The position numbers and the translations under genes are program-made. This document shows positions 53,933 to 62,492 of a stretch of 64,000 nucleotides of DNA, one piece after another. Under the pieces are notes generated by a model. That model did no database searches. It had not been told where the DNA came from and was given only the letters and a program-made list of their open reading frames with translations. The stretch's first letter is position 1. The number at the start of each line of letters is the position of its first letter. The DNA comes from Pseudomonas sp. ANT_H12B (GTDB taxonomy: Bacteria; Pseudomonadota; Gammaproteobacteria; Pseudomonadales; Pseudomonadaceae): the NCBI RefSeq assembly GCF_008369325.1, contig NZ_VOBI01000017.1, positions 62,001 through 126,000 of the forward strand. The letters are read 5' to 3'.

Positions 53933-54367
53933 ATGCCCACGCTAAGCGAAGAGAGCCGCCAGATCGTAGCTTCTCTGGCGCACCGTGTTGGCCCCGACGC
54001 TGACATTGCAAGGATCGCCCAGGCGATCATTTCAACCTTGCAGGATATGGATGTAGCCCTCACGCCCATCATCGGCCACCAAGGGGTTGCAGCGCTTTAT
54101 CGCCGCAGCCTCCACCTGTGCGCCTCCACTCATCCGCGTCTGGCCCGCACCTATGACAGAGTGCCGTCCGGCATGGATTTGACTGCCCTCAAGTCCGTAA
54201 TCGTTGAGCAAAGCGACGCCGATGCGCTGTTTTCCGGTGAAGTGTTGCTGACTACCTTTTACGAGCTGCTGACCACGCTCATCGGGCCCTCGCTCACCAC
54301 ACGTTTGCTTCGTGACATGTGGGAACCTTCTTTGAGCGACACCCCTTCGCAGGAAATTTCGCCATGA
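53933..54367 (+). CDS. Helical protein of unknown function, first gene of the KaiC-like operon
   Basis: A 144-residue, mostly helical soluble protein without signal peptide or recognised domain. It overlaps the KaiC-like gene by four bases (ATGA), so the products are probably made in step. It does not resemble KaiB (thioredoxin-like) or KaiA. A partner or phosphorylation-state reader of the KaiC-like ATPase is the simplest guess. Confidence 0.75.
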   Translation: MPTLSEESRQIVASLAHRVGPDADIARIAQAIISTLQDMDVALTPIIGHQGVAALYRRSLHLCASTHPRLARTYDRVPSGMDLTALKSVIVEQSDADALFSGEVLLTTFYELLTTLIGPSLTTRLLRDMWEPSLSDTPSQEISP

Positions 54368-55824
54368 GCACCAAAGTGACTATCAACCGTCTTGCCACCG
54401 GCGTGCCAGGACTGGACGAGGTGCTGGGCGGTGGATTGCCGGAGTTTTCGTTCAACCTGATCGCCGGTCCGCCTGGCTGTGGCAAAACCACCCTGGCGCA
54501 TCAGATGATGTTCGCCCTGGCGACACCTGAGCGCCCGGCGCTGTTCTTTACCGTACTGGGCGAGCCGCCGCTGAAGATGCTGCGTTATCAGCAGCAATTC
54601 GATTTTTTCGATAGCGAAGCGATCAACCAGTCGATCCGCTACATCAACCTGGCCGACGACACCCTGGCCGGGAATCTGGACGAAGTGCTGCGGCGCATCG
54701 TCAGCGAGGTGGAGGCTCACTCCCCGTCACTGGTGTTTGTCGACTCGTTCCGTTCGGTGGTTCTGGCCAGCCAGACTCAGGACAACCCGAACAACAACCT
54801 GCCGCAGTTCGTTCAGCAATTGGGCATGTTGATGACCACCTGGCAGGCGACGACCTTCCTGATCGGCGAATACTTCACCGAAACCGACACCAACCCGATT
54901 TTCACCGTGGCCGATGGCCTGATCTGGCTGCGCCAGAGCGTTCAGCGCAACTCCATGGTGCGCAAGATGGAAATCATGAAGATGCGCGGCCAGCCGACAC
55001 TGCCCGGGCTGCACACCTTCCGTATCGCGACATCGGGGATCAAGGTCTTTGCGCCTGCGCCATTCAACCCGACTGAAGCACCGCTGGAGTTCCCCATCAA
55101 GCGCCTGAAAATGGGCGTGCCACAGCTCGACGAGATGCTGGGTGGTGGCCTGCCCCGTGGTTATTCCTTGCTGGTGGCCGGGCCGTCGGGCTCGGGCAAA
55201 AGCATTCTAGCGTCCACCTTCCTGGCCGAAGGCGCGAGAAATGGTGAAACCGGCGTGATCGCGGTGTTTGAACAACGGCCTAATCACTCCCAGAACGCCA
55301 CCCTTGCGGGCCTGATCCAGAGCGGACAGGTCGGTCTGGTGGACAGCCGCGCCCCGGACCTGTCCATCGACGAGATCGTGCAATTGCTGCTCAGCGAGAT
55401 CAGCCGATTGAAAGCCACCCGCGTAGTGATCGATTCACTGTCGGGTTTCGAACTCGCACTGGCGCCGACCTTCCGCGAAGATTTTCGCGAGTCGCTGTCG
55501 CGCATGGTCACTGCGTTGACGAGCGCCGGGGTCAGCGTGTTGATGACCTCAGAGCTGGAAGACCGCTACACCGACCTGCGTTTCAGCCCTTACGGTACGG
55601 CGTTTCTCACCGACGCCATCATCGTTCAGCGCTACATTGAAGTGCAGAGCCGCTTGCTGCGCATCATGGCCGTGGTCAAGGTGCGGGCCAGCGCTCACTC
55701 CGATGAGTTGCGCCAGTACCATATCGACAATAACGGTTTGCACATCGGCGAGATGTTGCCAGACCAGGAAGGCTTACTCGGTGGCCGGCCAACCCGGCAG
55801 CGTTTGGGCAAAGACGACGGATGA
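54364..55824 (+). CDS. KaiC-like double RecA-domain ATPase
   Basis: A 486-residue protein with two tandem RecA/KaiC domains. CI has the N-terminal RLATGVPGLDEVLGGGLPE and Walker A GPPGCGKTT at residues 35-43. CII has MGVPQLDEMLGGGLPRGYS and Walker A GPSGSGKS near 273-280. Walker B candidates are SLVFVDSFRS and RVVIDSLSG. The paired catalytic Glu residues of cyanobacterial KaiC are not clearly kept (LGEPP in CI, FEQRP in CII). No KaiA or KaiB gene is nearby; the next gene is a histidine kinase. Start at MSTKVT (54364) overlapping the upstream stop; an upstream in-frame ATG was rejected. Confidence 0.9.
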   Translation: MSTKVTINRLATGVPGLDEVLGGGLPEFSFNLIAGPPGCGKTTLAHQMMFALATPERPALFFTVLGEPPLKMLRYQQQFDFFDSEAINQSIRYINLADDTLAGNLDEVLRRIVSEVEAHSPSLVFVDSFRSVVLASQTQDNPNNNLPQFVQQLGMLMTTWQATTFLIGEYFTETDTNPIFTVADGLIWLRQSVQRNSMVRKMEIMKMRGQPTLPGLHTFRIATSGIKVFAPAPFNPTEAPLEFPIKRLKMGVPQLDEMLGGGLPRGYSLLVAGPSGSGKSILASTFLAEGARNGETGVIAVFEQRPNHSQNATLAGLIQSGQVGLVDSRAPDLSIDEIVQLLLSEISRLKATRVVIDSLSGFELALAPTFREDFRESLSRMVTALTSAGVSVLMTSELEDRYTDLRFSPYGTAFLTDAIIVQRYIEVQSRLLRIMAVVKVRASAHSDELRQYHIDNNGLHIGEMLPDQEGLLGGRPTRQRLGKDDG

Positions 55825-55833
55825 GCAAAAACC

Positions 55834-56856
55834 ATGAGTGAGGCCAATGGCAAGAACGAGCAAGCGATGGCCACTGCCGCTCGCGAACTGTTCCTGCTCG
55901 GCCAGAAGACTGTTGAGGCTCGGGCGGTGCTGGCGGCGCTGCAAAAAGAGCTGAGCGACGCCAACACCCGCCTGGTCGACAGCCAGCAGGTCGAGCAATT
56001 GATCGAGGCCAATCAGCAATTGGTGCTGGCGATTTTGCTGGCGCAGTCCGATGCAGAAAAACCCCAGCGCACTCAGGAAGAACAACGACTGTTCCTGGAG
56101 ATGCGTGAAGCCAACGCGCAATTGGTGATCGCGGCCCTCAGCGCGCAAGACCTGCAAGCATCAGCCGAACACACCCTGGAACAACAACGCAACATCCTCA
56201 CCCTAGTGGCCCACGAACTGCGCAACCCGCTGACACCCATCAGCATGATCGCCGGCCGACTGGTGCGAGTACCCAGCGAAGAACTGCCGCGCATGCAGGC
56301 GCTGATCGAAGGCCAGGTGCAACACATGTCGCGACTGGTGGACGATTTGCTCGACGTCTCCCGCGCCAGCACCGGCAAGTGGCGTCTCGATTGCCGCATC
56401 GTGGACATGGTGCAGATCATCCATGAAGCCATCGAGGTTTGTAGTCCGGTGATGATTGCCCGACATTTGCACTTCACGGCCGAGCTGCCCGATTGCGCGC
56501 TGGCTGTAGACGGCGATCCGGTGCGTCTCACGCAAATTCTCGGCAACCTGCTGGGCAACGCGGCCAAATACACACCGGCGGGCGGCACGGTCACGCTCTC
56601 GGTCACCGCCGAAGCCGATGTGCTGGAGTTGAGCATTTGCGATAACGGCATCGGTATTTCCGCTCAGGCCTTGCCGTTTGTCTTCGAACCGTTTGTACAA
56701 GACGTTCATGCCATCGGCTTCAACGGTGCTGGCCTGGGCATTGGCCTGACGGTCGTTCGCGAGTTGGTCGAGGCCCATGGCGGCACGGTCATTGGCATGA
56801 GCGACGGCGACGGCAAGGGCAGTACCTTCATCGTGACGTTACCGCTGGCGGTTTGA
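55834..56856 (+). CDS. Soluble sensor histidine kinase linked to the KaiC-like ATPase
   Basis: A 340-residue kinase without membrane helices. The first about 110 residues form a long coiled coil, followed by HisKA with the phospho-His in LVAHELRNPLTPISMIAGRL (about 126), then an HATPase domain: N-box LGNLLGNAAKYTPAGG, G1 DNGIGIS, G2 GLGIGLTVV. It has no receiver domain and no cognate regulator next to it. Nine bases separate it from the KaiC-like gene, so it is probably the output or input kinase of that system. Confidence 0.92.
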   Translation: MSEANGKNEQAMATAARELFLLGQKTVEARAVLAALQKELSDANTRLVDSQQVEQLIEANQQLVLAILLAQSDAEKPQRTQEEQRLFLEMREANAQLVIAALSAQDLQASAEHTLEQQRNILTLVAHELRNPLTPISMIAGRLVRVPSEELPRMQALIEGQVQHMSRLVDDLLDVSRASTGKWRLDCRIVDMVQIIHEAIEVCSPVMIARHLHFTAELPDCALAVDGDPVRLTQILGNLLGNAAKYTPAGGTVTLSVTAEADVLELSICDNGIGISAQALPFVFEPFVQDVHAIGFNGAGLGIGLTVVRELVEAHGGTVIGMSDGDGKGSTFIVTLPLAV

Positions 56857-56910
56857 GTTTTTTCGCTGGTCACGTAATGCTGCGCTTTCACTCCGCGACC
56901 CGGAACGCCC

Positions 56911-57504
56911 ATGCCACTGCTGACCCTGCCCTGTAAACGCCTGACACTGGTGGTGCTCGACCCTGAACAGGCGACGCTGGAAAGCGACTTTTACCGACGC
57001 AATCAGAAGCATCTCGCCCGCTGGTCACCGATTCGCCCTGCCGATTACCACAGCCCTGAACGCATCCGCCCGCGCCTTGAGGTGCAAGCCAGCGCTTTTG
57101 AGGTCGGCCTGGCAGTGCATTTTGCGCTGCTGGACCCGGACAGCGGCCAGATGATCGGCGCCTGCAATTTCAGCGGTATCACGCGCGGGGCGTTTCAGGC
57201 CTGCTATCTCGGTTATCACATTGCCGAGTCGCATCAGGGCCAGGGCTTGATGCAAGAGGCACTGGAGACGGGCATTCAGTACATGTTCGAGCAGCAGAAT
57301 CTGCACCGGATCATGGCCAATTACATTCCCGCAAATGATCGCAGTGCGCGACTTCTCGAACGGCTGGGATTTGAGCGCGAAGGCTACGCCAAGGCGTACC
57401 TGAGCATCGCCGGGCGCTGGCAGGATCATGTGCTGACGGCGCTGATCAACGATCGCTTTGAAACGCTCGAGCAACGCTGGTCCCGACCGCTTTCGCAAGG
57501 CTAA
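56911..57504 (+). CDS. rimJ: RimJ-like GNAT N-acetyltransferase
   Basis: A 197-residue acetyltransferase with the acetyl-CoA loop YHIAESHQGQGLMQEAL (about 106-122) and the C-terminal HRIMANYIPANDRSARLLER-LGFEREGYAK of the RimJ/RimL type. Such enzymes acetylate N-termini of ribosomal or other proteins. It follows the kinase by 54 bp on the same strand; a functional link is unproven. Confidence 0.85.
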   Translation: MPLLTLPCKRLTLVVLDPEQATLESDFYRRNQKHLARWSPIRPADYHSPERIRPRLEVQASAFEVGLAVHFALLDPDSGQMIGACNFSGITRGAFQACYLGYHIAESHQGQGLMQEALETGIQYMFEQQNLHRIMANYIPANDRSARLLERLGFEREGYAKAYLSIAGRWQDHVLTALINDRFETLEQRWSRPLSQG

Positions 57505-57539
57505 GCAGGCGTTCAGTCTGGTTGACTGCGTTATCGTTC

Positions 57540-57611
57540 TTCGCGAGCAAGCCCGCTCCCACACTTGATCGTGTCGCACAAATCAAATGTGGGAGCGAGC
57601 CTGCTCGCGAA
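57540..57611. repeat. REP-type inverted pair
   Basis: A 24-base unit (57540-57563, TTCGCGAGCAAGCCCGCTCC...) faces its inverse at 57588-57611, 22 of 24 positions matching, with a 24-base spacer. This is the widespread Pseudomonas REP/BIME type containing GTGGGAGC. Confidence 0.85.
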
Positions 57612-57631
57612 GGCTATTTCCCGGACAATAA

Positions 57632-57665
57632 AAAACCCGCAATCGCTACTCGGATTACGGATTTT
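57632..57665 (-). terminator. Terminator of the PAP2 operon
   Basis: On the minus strand AAAATCCGTAATC pairs with GATTGCGGGTTTT over 13 bp with two G-U pairs, loop of 8, ending in a T-run. It lies 17 bases after the PAP2 stop. Confidence 0.8.
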
Positions 57666-57682
57666 GCCGTTCAAAACCTGGC

Positions 57683-58546
57683 TCAATTGGCAGGCTGAGA
57701 CTGAGCCTTCAACACCGGTTCTTCAGCCCTTTGCAAAACCGGCATCTCCAGCCGCGCTCGTCCATAAAATGCCAGCGCCGTCAGCAAACATGCCAGCCAC
57801 ACGAAGATCCCGGCCCAGAACGTGTGGGACATGTAGTGCCAGCCTTGCAGAACCCGCGTCGTGCCGTAGACGAATCCGAGCAGCAAAGACCCGTACATGA
57901 CGGCTTTGGAATAGCGCCAGCGGTAGCGGCGTGCCACGAAATACAACGCGAGCATGGTGAAGCCGCCCGAGGCGTGCCCGCCCGGCCAGCAGCGACCGTC
58001 ACCCGCGACTTTCAGCAAATCGAAGTTCTGGTACCACTCCTTGTGTTCGATTTTCCCTGCGTACTGGGTTGTTTCGACCGGGCAATACACGCTGGTGTGG
58101 CCCTTGAGGTAGTGGATGACACCGGTGCTGATGGAGAACGCGAACACCACGTAGAGGAAGTCCCGACGGTGTTTGCTGGCAAACCGAAGCACCGGCGCGA
58201 CTCTTATTTTTTCCAGGAACGCGATGATTTTCGAGTGCTTTTCAGCCTTCAGACGCGGCCACACAAACGACAACAAAGCGCCGATGATCGCTATCTCGCT
58301 GGTCCAATTGGGGACGATCCGCGCCCATTTATGGGTGATTTTTTCGAACAGATGAACCTGCTCCAACGGGAACACCCGGGTGGTCGGATCATAGAAAAGA
58401 TTGCTGAACGCGATGTCGATTTTGGTCAGGTCGAACAGCAGGAAAACCACCGCCGCACAAGTCAGAGGAATGCCGAAGTTCACCCAGTAAAAGCGGTAAC
58501 GGGAAGAAGTCAGCATGGTGTGGCCTGATCCGGAGAGTGAATTCAT
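57683..58546 (-). CDS. Membrane PAP2-family phosphatase
   Basis: A 287-residue inner-membrane protein with about five to six helices and the three PAP2 motifs: KGHTSVYCP (about 149-157), PGGHASG (about 190-196) and RVLQGWHYMSHTFWAG (about 225-240). The middle motif has PGGH in place of the common PSGH. The active site faces the periplasm. Such enzymes dephosphorylate lipid A, undecaprenyl or other lipid phosphates. Overlap of four bases with the Ais-like phosphatase gene points to a shared envelope task. Confidence 0.87.
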   Translation of the reverse strand: MNSLSGSGHTMLTSSRYRFYWVNFGIPLTCAAVVFLLFDLTKIDIAFSNLFYDPTTRVFPLEQVHLFEKITHKWARIVPNWTSEIAIIGALLSFVWPRLKAEKHSKIIAFLEKIRVAPVLRFASKHRRDFLYVVFAFSISTGVIHYLKGHTSVYCPVETTQYAGKIEHKEWYQNFDLLKVAGDGRCWPGGHASGGFTMLALYFVARRYRWRYSKAVMYGSLLLGFVYGTTRVLQGWHYMSHTFWAGIFVWLACLLTALAFYGRARLEMPVLQRAEEPVLKAQSQPAN

Positions 58547-59235
58547 TGGGTGGTCATCGAGCGCCAGTCAGAGGCCTCGATGAACCCGAGCATGTGCGGC
58601 TTCTGGGGCGTTGCAGCCGAGATGAACAAAGAGGCGCCGTAGCCCAGGGTGGACGTCGGCAACTTGAGATCGCTCTCAATTTGCGACATGCATTCGCTGT
58701 GGGTCACCAGAATCAGGTTGCGCCCCGCCACCTTGTGCGCCAGCGCGTCGCGCAGCATGGTGCCCTTGCAGCTGATCAACCAGTCTTCACCGACCCCCAC
58801 CTTGTTGAACATATAGCCGGCCGTCTGCGCAGTACGGATGATCGGGCTGTTGTAGATATCGGCGTGGCTAAGCCCAAGCTGTTCAAAATTTGCTCCGACC
58901 TCCACGGCCACGCTGCGGGAGCGATCGGTAATGCCATCGTTGCCGCTCAGACAGGCTGCTTTGGAGTGATCGCAACGTTCGACGTGACGCACCAGCACGA
59001 TCATGTCGCCCTTGGCCCAACCTGACGCCAACGCCCGGGCGCCAGCCACATTGCCATGGGCCAGATCCGGCACAGCCGCTGGCTGCAACAGCCATAACGT
59101 CAAAGAGATCACCAGCAGCGCCGAGGCCAGCACCACAATCGTATTGCGATAGCGGGCAAAACGGCTCAGATCAATCGAGCGTTTTACTCCGAACAGACTC
59201 AGTCTCAGTTCCACATCAAGCCGCCTCGCCGGCAT
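58543..59235 (-). CDS. Membrane-anchored histidine phosphatase, Ais/PmrG-like
   Basis: A 230-residue protein with one membrane anchor (about 30-52) and a histidine-phosphatase domain whose RHG motif is LVRHVERCD (about 82-90), followed by CLSGNDGIT and the second-His segment LVTHSECMSQIE. The RHxERCD...CL pattern is that of Ais/PmrG, which removes phosphate from lipopolysaccharide core heptose. First gene of a two-gene unit with the PAP2 phosphatase. Confidence 0.82.
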   Translation of the reverse strand: MPARRLDVELRLSLFGVKRSIDLSRFARYRNTIVVLASALLVISLTLWLLQPAAVPDLAHGNVAGARALASGWAKGDMIVLVRHVERCDHSKAACLSGNDGITDRSRSVAVEVGANFEQLGLSHADIYNSPIIRTAQTAGYMFNKVGVGEDWLISCKGTMLRDALAHKVAGRNLILVTHSECMSQIESDLKLPTSTLGYGASLFISAATPQKPHMLGFIEASDWRSMTTQ

Positions 59236-59475
59236 GCATCACCCTCATTCGATGCCGCGAGGGTAGAGAGACTCGCGTCGGCCTGCGGTGAAACGCATGT
59301 GAAAAAAAGCTTAAGAATTGCACAAAGACTTTGTTACAGATCCGTCGTACAAAAACCTTTCAGCTCTCGCGAATGCTGCCGATACAGTCCTGCTACACAC
59401 TTTGCTGGCTACCAAAAACAACAATCTTCCAGCCAACCGACGATCAAGAAGCACAACGTTCCTGGAGGATTTTTG

Positions 59476-61395
59476 ATGACTAGCTGGTTCGGCAATATCA
59501 GCGTGAACCTGAAACTGGGCCTGGGGTTCGGCCTGGTCCTGGCACTGACCTGTGTCCTCGCCCTGACGGGCTGGACGAGCCTGGGCGGGTTGATTGACCG
59601 CAGCAACTGGATGAGCGACATCACTCAACTCAACGGTGGCCTGACCAAGCTGCGCGTGGTTCGCCTGCAATACATGCTGACCAACGGCGACGAAACCGCT
59701 GCCCAGAATGTACTGACCACCCTTGATGCGTTCTCCGCTCAGCAGCAAGCGTTGCTGGTGAAATTCAAGAGCCCGGAAAACCTCAACCTGCTCAAAGAGC
59801 AAGGCGCCGTCATCAATGCCTACAGGACGTCCCTGAACAAAATGCGCAGCGCGTACCGCACCGGTAACAGCGCTCGCGACGTCATGGGCACCAATGCCGA
59901 GACCGCTGGCAAGCTGATCGACACTATCAATACCCACGTGCAGCAAATGCCCTTGAGCGATCAGCGCTTCGAGCAATTCCAGGCCATCACGGCTGCCAAG
60001 GAAGCGTTCTTGCTGGCCCGCTACGAAGTGCGCGGCTACATCGCAACAACCAACGCCGACACCGAGCAAAAAGCCGTCGGCCAACTGGACGCGACCATCG
60101 CCAGCCTGAAACCGCTCAATGTGCATTTCGCCGACACTGAGCAAGACGCCCTGCGTCAGCTCGACACCGCACTGGGCAACTACCGCAGCGCCTTGCAGGC
60201 CTTTAAAAACGCCAACAACGATGCGGTGCAAGCGCGCAAGGAAATGACCGACCAGGGTGCCGCCATCGTGTCCCTGAGCGATCAGCTGTATCAGATTCAG
60301 CTTGACCGTCGTGACGCCGAAAGCGCTCAGGCTCGCACTCTGCAAATGATCAGCACCCTGCTGGCGTTGCTGGTCGGCATCATTGCTGCCGTCATCATTA
60401 CCCGTCAGATCACCGGCCCGTTGCGCGACACCCTCGCGGTCGTCGAACGCATCGCCAGCGGCGACTTGTCCCAGGACGTGAAAGTGACTCGCCGCGACGA
60501 ACTCGGCGTGTTGCAACAAGGCATCGCTCGCATGGGCGTGACCCTGCGTGACTTGATCAGCGGTATCCGCGACGGCGTCGCCCAGATCGCCAGCGCTGCC
60601 GAAGAACTGTCGGCCGTGACCGAGCAAACCAGCGCCGGGGTCAACAGCCAGAAGATCGAAACCGATCAGGTCGCTACCGCCATGCACGAAATGACCGCCA
60701 CCGTGCAGGAAGTCGCGCGCAACGCCGAAGAAGCGTCCCAAGCGGCCGCCGCCGCTGACGGCGAAGCTCGCGAAGGCGACAAAGTGGTGAATGAAGCCAT
60801 CGCCCAGATCGAACGCTTGGCCAGCGAAGTGGCGCGTTCCACCGAAGCCATGAGCGTGCTGCAACAGGAAAGCGACAAGATCGGCAGCGTCATGGACGTG
60901 ATCAAGGCCGTGGCCGAACAGACCAACCTGCTGGCGCTCAACGCCGCCATCGAAGCGGCCCGAGCCGGTGAAGCCGGTCGTGGTTTTGCCGTGGTTGCCG
61001 ACGAAGTCCGTGGCTTGGCGCAGCGCACGCAAAAATCCACCGAAGAAATCGAAGGCTTGGTGGCCGGTCTGCAAAATGGCACCCAACAGGTGTCGGCAGT
61101 GATGAACAACAGCCGCGTCCTGACCGACAGCAGCGTCGCGCTGACCCGCAAGGCCGGTGTCTCACTGGAGAACATCACCCGCACGGTGTCCAACATCCAG
61201 TCGATGAATCAGCAAATCGCCGCCGCCGCTGAACAGCAAAGCGCCGTGGCCGAAGAGATCAGCCGCAGCATCATCAACGTGCGCGACGTGTCCGAACAGA
61301 CCGCCGCCGCCAGCGATGAAACCGCAGCGTCCAGTGTTGAACTGGCACGTTTGGGTAGCCAGTTGCAGCAGATGGTCAGCCACTTCCGGGTCTGA
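59476..61395 (+). CDS. Methyl-accepting chemotaxis protein with HBM-type sensor domain (McpS-like)
   Basis: A 639-residue chemoreceptor: TM1 (about 13-32), a roughly 255-residue all-helical periplasmic domain of helical-bimodular type, TM2 (about 291-310), HAMP (about 311-363) and a signalling hairpin with the tip EQTNLLALNAAIEAARAGEA near 480-500. Length and the N-terminus WFGNISVNLKLGLGFGLVL resemble McpS, which senses TCA-cycle acids in P. putida. No C-terminal methylesterase-tethering pentapeptide. GGAGG precedes the ATG at 59476; the longer open frame upstream was rejected. A 591-residue antisense frame is an artefact. Confidence 0.93.
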   Translation: MTSWFGNISVNLKLGLGFGLVLALTCVLALTGWTSLGGLIDRSNWMSDITQLNGGLTKLRVVRLQYMLTNGDETAAQNVLTTLDAFSAQQQALLVKFKSPENLNLLKEQGAVINAYRTSLNKMRSAYRTGNSARDVMGTNAETAGKLIDTINTHVQQMPLSDQRFEQFQAITAAKEAFLLARYEVRGYIATTNADTEQKAVGQLDATIASLKPLNVHFADTEQDALRQLDTALGNYRSALQAFKNANNDAVQARKEMTDQGAAIVSLSDQLYQIQLDRRDAESAQARTLQMISTLLALLVGIIAAVIITRQITGPLRDTLAVVERIASGDLSQDVKVTRRDELGVLQQGIARMGVTLRDLISGIRDGVAQIASAAEELSAVTEQTSAGVNSQKIETDQVATAMHEMTATVQEVARNAEEASQAAAAADGEAREGDKVVNEAIAQIERLASEVARSTEAMSVLQQESDKIGSVMDVIKAVAEQTNLLALNAAIEAARAGEAGRGFAVVADEVRGLAQRTQKSTEEIEGLVAGLQNGTQQVSAVMNNSRVLTDSSVALTRKAGVSLENITRTVSNIQSMNQQIAAAAEQQSAVAEEISRSIINVRDVSEQTAAASDETAASSVELARLGSQLQQMVSHFRV

Positions 61396-61407
61396 TCACA
61401 CCTGACC

Positions 61408-61521
61408 TGATCGTTCCCACGCTCCCGCGTGGGAATACCTCAATGGACGCTCTGCGTCCGCTTCGGCATGGGACGCGGCGCGTCCCGGGCTGCATTCCTT
61501 TGCTGCGCGTGGGAACGATCA
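61408..61521. repeat. Pseudomonas intergenic palindromic repeat, copy 2
   Basis: 114 bp bounded by perfect 15-base inverted ends TGATCGTTCCCACGC and the inverse. The interior GGACGCTCTGCGTCC and GGACGCGGCGCGTCC segments resemble those of the copy at 1672-1779. It sits 12 bp after the chemoreceptor stop, as copy 1 sits 10 bp after smpB. Confidence 0.8.
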
Positions 61522-61649
61522 ACACCCAAGGCTTTGTGTATCGCAAAGGTCCGCTCGTAAGGCAAGGCTTGTTTAATGGCAGTCAGCGTTACTTCATGAA
61601 AGCTACAACGCCTTGCGCCATCGCCTACAGGTACGTAAGAATCCGCCGG

Positions 61650-61853
61650 CTTGTGCGCCTTGGGCCTGGGCTCTATCGAAACCCTGCTGGTTCATGCGTG
61701 TGAGTCGTTGGCGTCGGCCAATGTCATGGCCATGGACTTGGCGATCACACCGATGGGCCGGGACGCCATTCCCTATTGGGCATTGCGCAAGTCATCATGC
61801 TGGGCGAGCTGGCGGTCAATCGAGCGCTGGATCAACTCGACCCGGCTGAGTAG
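61650..61853 (+). pseudogene. DUF6124/DUF3077-like small protein gene, frameshifted
   Basis: Frame one reads GLGSIETLLVHACESLASAN then VMAMDLA; after a shift the second frame reads AQVIMLGELAVNRALDQLDP and stops at TAG 61851-61853. LLVHACESLASA and the MLGELAVNRALD end are typical of a family of about 110-residue Pseudomonas proteins of unknown role. The N-terminal part is missing. Confidence 0.6.
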
Positions 61854-61912
61854 CCAGTGTCCTCCTGTCACGTGCGGGTCTGACATTCAGTCTGCGTTGA
61901 ATCACAGATCCA

Positions 61913-61976
61913 ATCGCGGGCAAGCCCGCTCCCACAGGTTATTCGCTGAACCTGTGGGAGCGGGCTTGCCCGCGAT
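61913..61976. repeat. REP-type perfect inverted repeat
   Basis: A 28-base arm beginning ATCGCGGGCAAGCCCGCTCC (61913-61940) faces an exact inverse (61949-61976) around ATTCGCTG. It shares the GCTCCCACA core with the pair at 57540-57611. Confidence 0.88.
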
Positions 61977-61989
61977 GGCTATCTAAAGC

Positions 61990-62067
61990 TCAGACACAAA
62001 TCGCATTGGTAAACACCAACCGATTACCGAATGGATCAGTCACCTTTACCGTCCTTGCCGCCACCGA
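61990..62067 (-). pseudogene. C-terminal remnant of a VOC-family gene
   Basis: Leftward translation gives TVKVTDPFGNRLVFTNAICV then TGA (61990-61992). It closely matches the end of the intact VOC gene at 62817-63185 (TISDPFGNRLMFTNSICV). At the DNA level 61994-62040 and 62821-62867 are similar over 47 bases. The rest of this copy has been lost, and a toxin-antitoxin pair sits between the two. Confidence 0.75.
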
Positions 62068-62072
62068 CAGTA

Positions 62073-62492
62073 TCAGGCCTGCCACGGATTGATCACCTCT
62101 ACGCCAGGAAACTCAAAATCCCGGACATTGCGAGTGGCAATAGGAGCTCCGTGGCTTCGGCAGATTGCGGCAATCTGCGCATCGGCCATCGACGCCGTCC
62201 GCCCATTAGCTTCACAGCCAGCAACCAGCGTCGCGTACTCCACGGCGGCGTGAGCATCAAAAGGCAAAATCCTTCCGGCAAAGTCCTCTTCGAACATCGC
62301 CATCGCATGAGCTTCAAATTTCTGTTTGCGCTTACCAAACGGGAGTCGGGCAATGCCATGGAGAATCTCTGCCACAGTGATAGCACTGATTGCCAATTCC
62401 ATCGCCGGTTGCGCATCAACCCAGGCAAGTACTTGAGTTTCAGGCTCGACCCGCATGAACTCTGAAAGAACATTGGTATCGAGCACTATCAT
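62073..62492 (-). CDS. PIN-domain toxin, VapC/FitB type
   Basis: A 139-residue probable RNase. PIN acidic residues are visible in MIVLDTNVLSE (Asp5), ITVAEILHGIARLP (Glu43 region), and SMADAQIAAI plus TRNVRDFE at the C-terminus. The RLPxGKR segment is typical of FitB-like proteins. It overlaps the antitoxin gene by four bases, antitoxin first, as is usual for vapBC/fitAB. Confidence 0.92.
   Translation of the reverse strand: MIVLDTNVLSEFMRVEPETQVLAWVDAQPAMELAISAITVAEILHGIARLPFGKRKQKFEAHAMAMFEEDFAGRILPFDAHAAVEYATLVAGCEANGRTASMADAQIAAICRSHGAPIATRNVRDFEFPGVEVINPWQA

Noticed and set aside
53933..54367. KaiB or KaiA identity for the first gene of the KaiC-like operon
   Set aside because: Length and helical content do not fit KaiB's thioredoxin-like fold, and no KaiA motif is visible.
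59311..61086. 591-codon open frame antisense to the chemoreceptor
   Set aside because: Low-complexity Gly/His/Phe-rich translation produced by the opposite strand of a coiled-coil gene; no ribosome site or domain.
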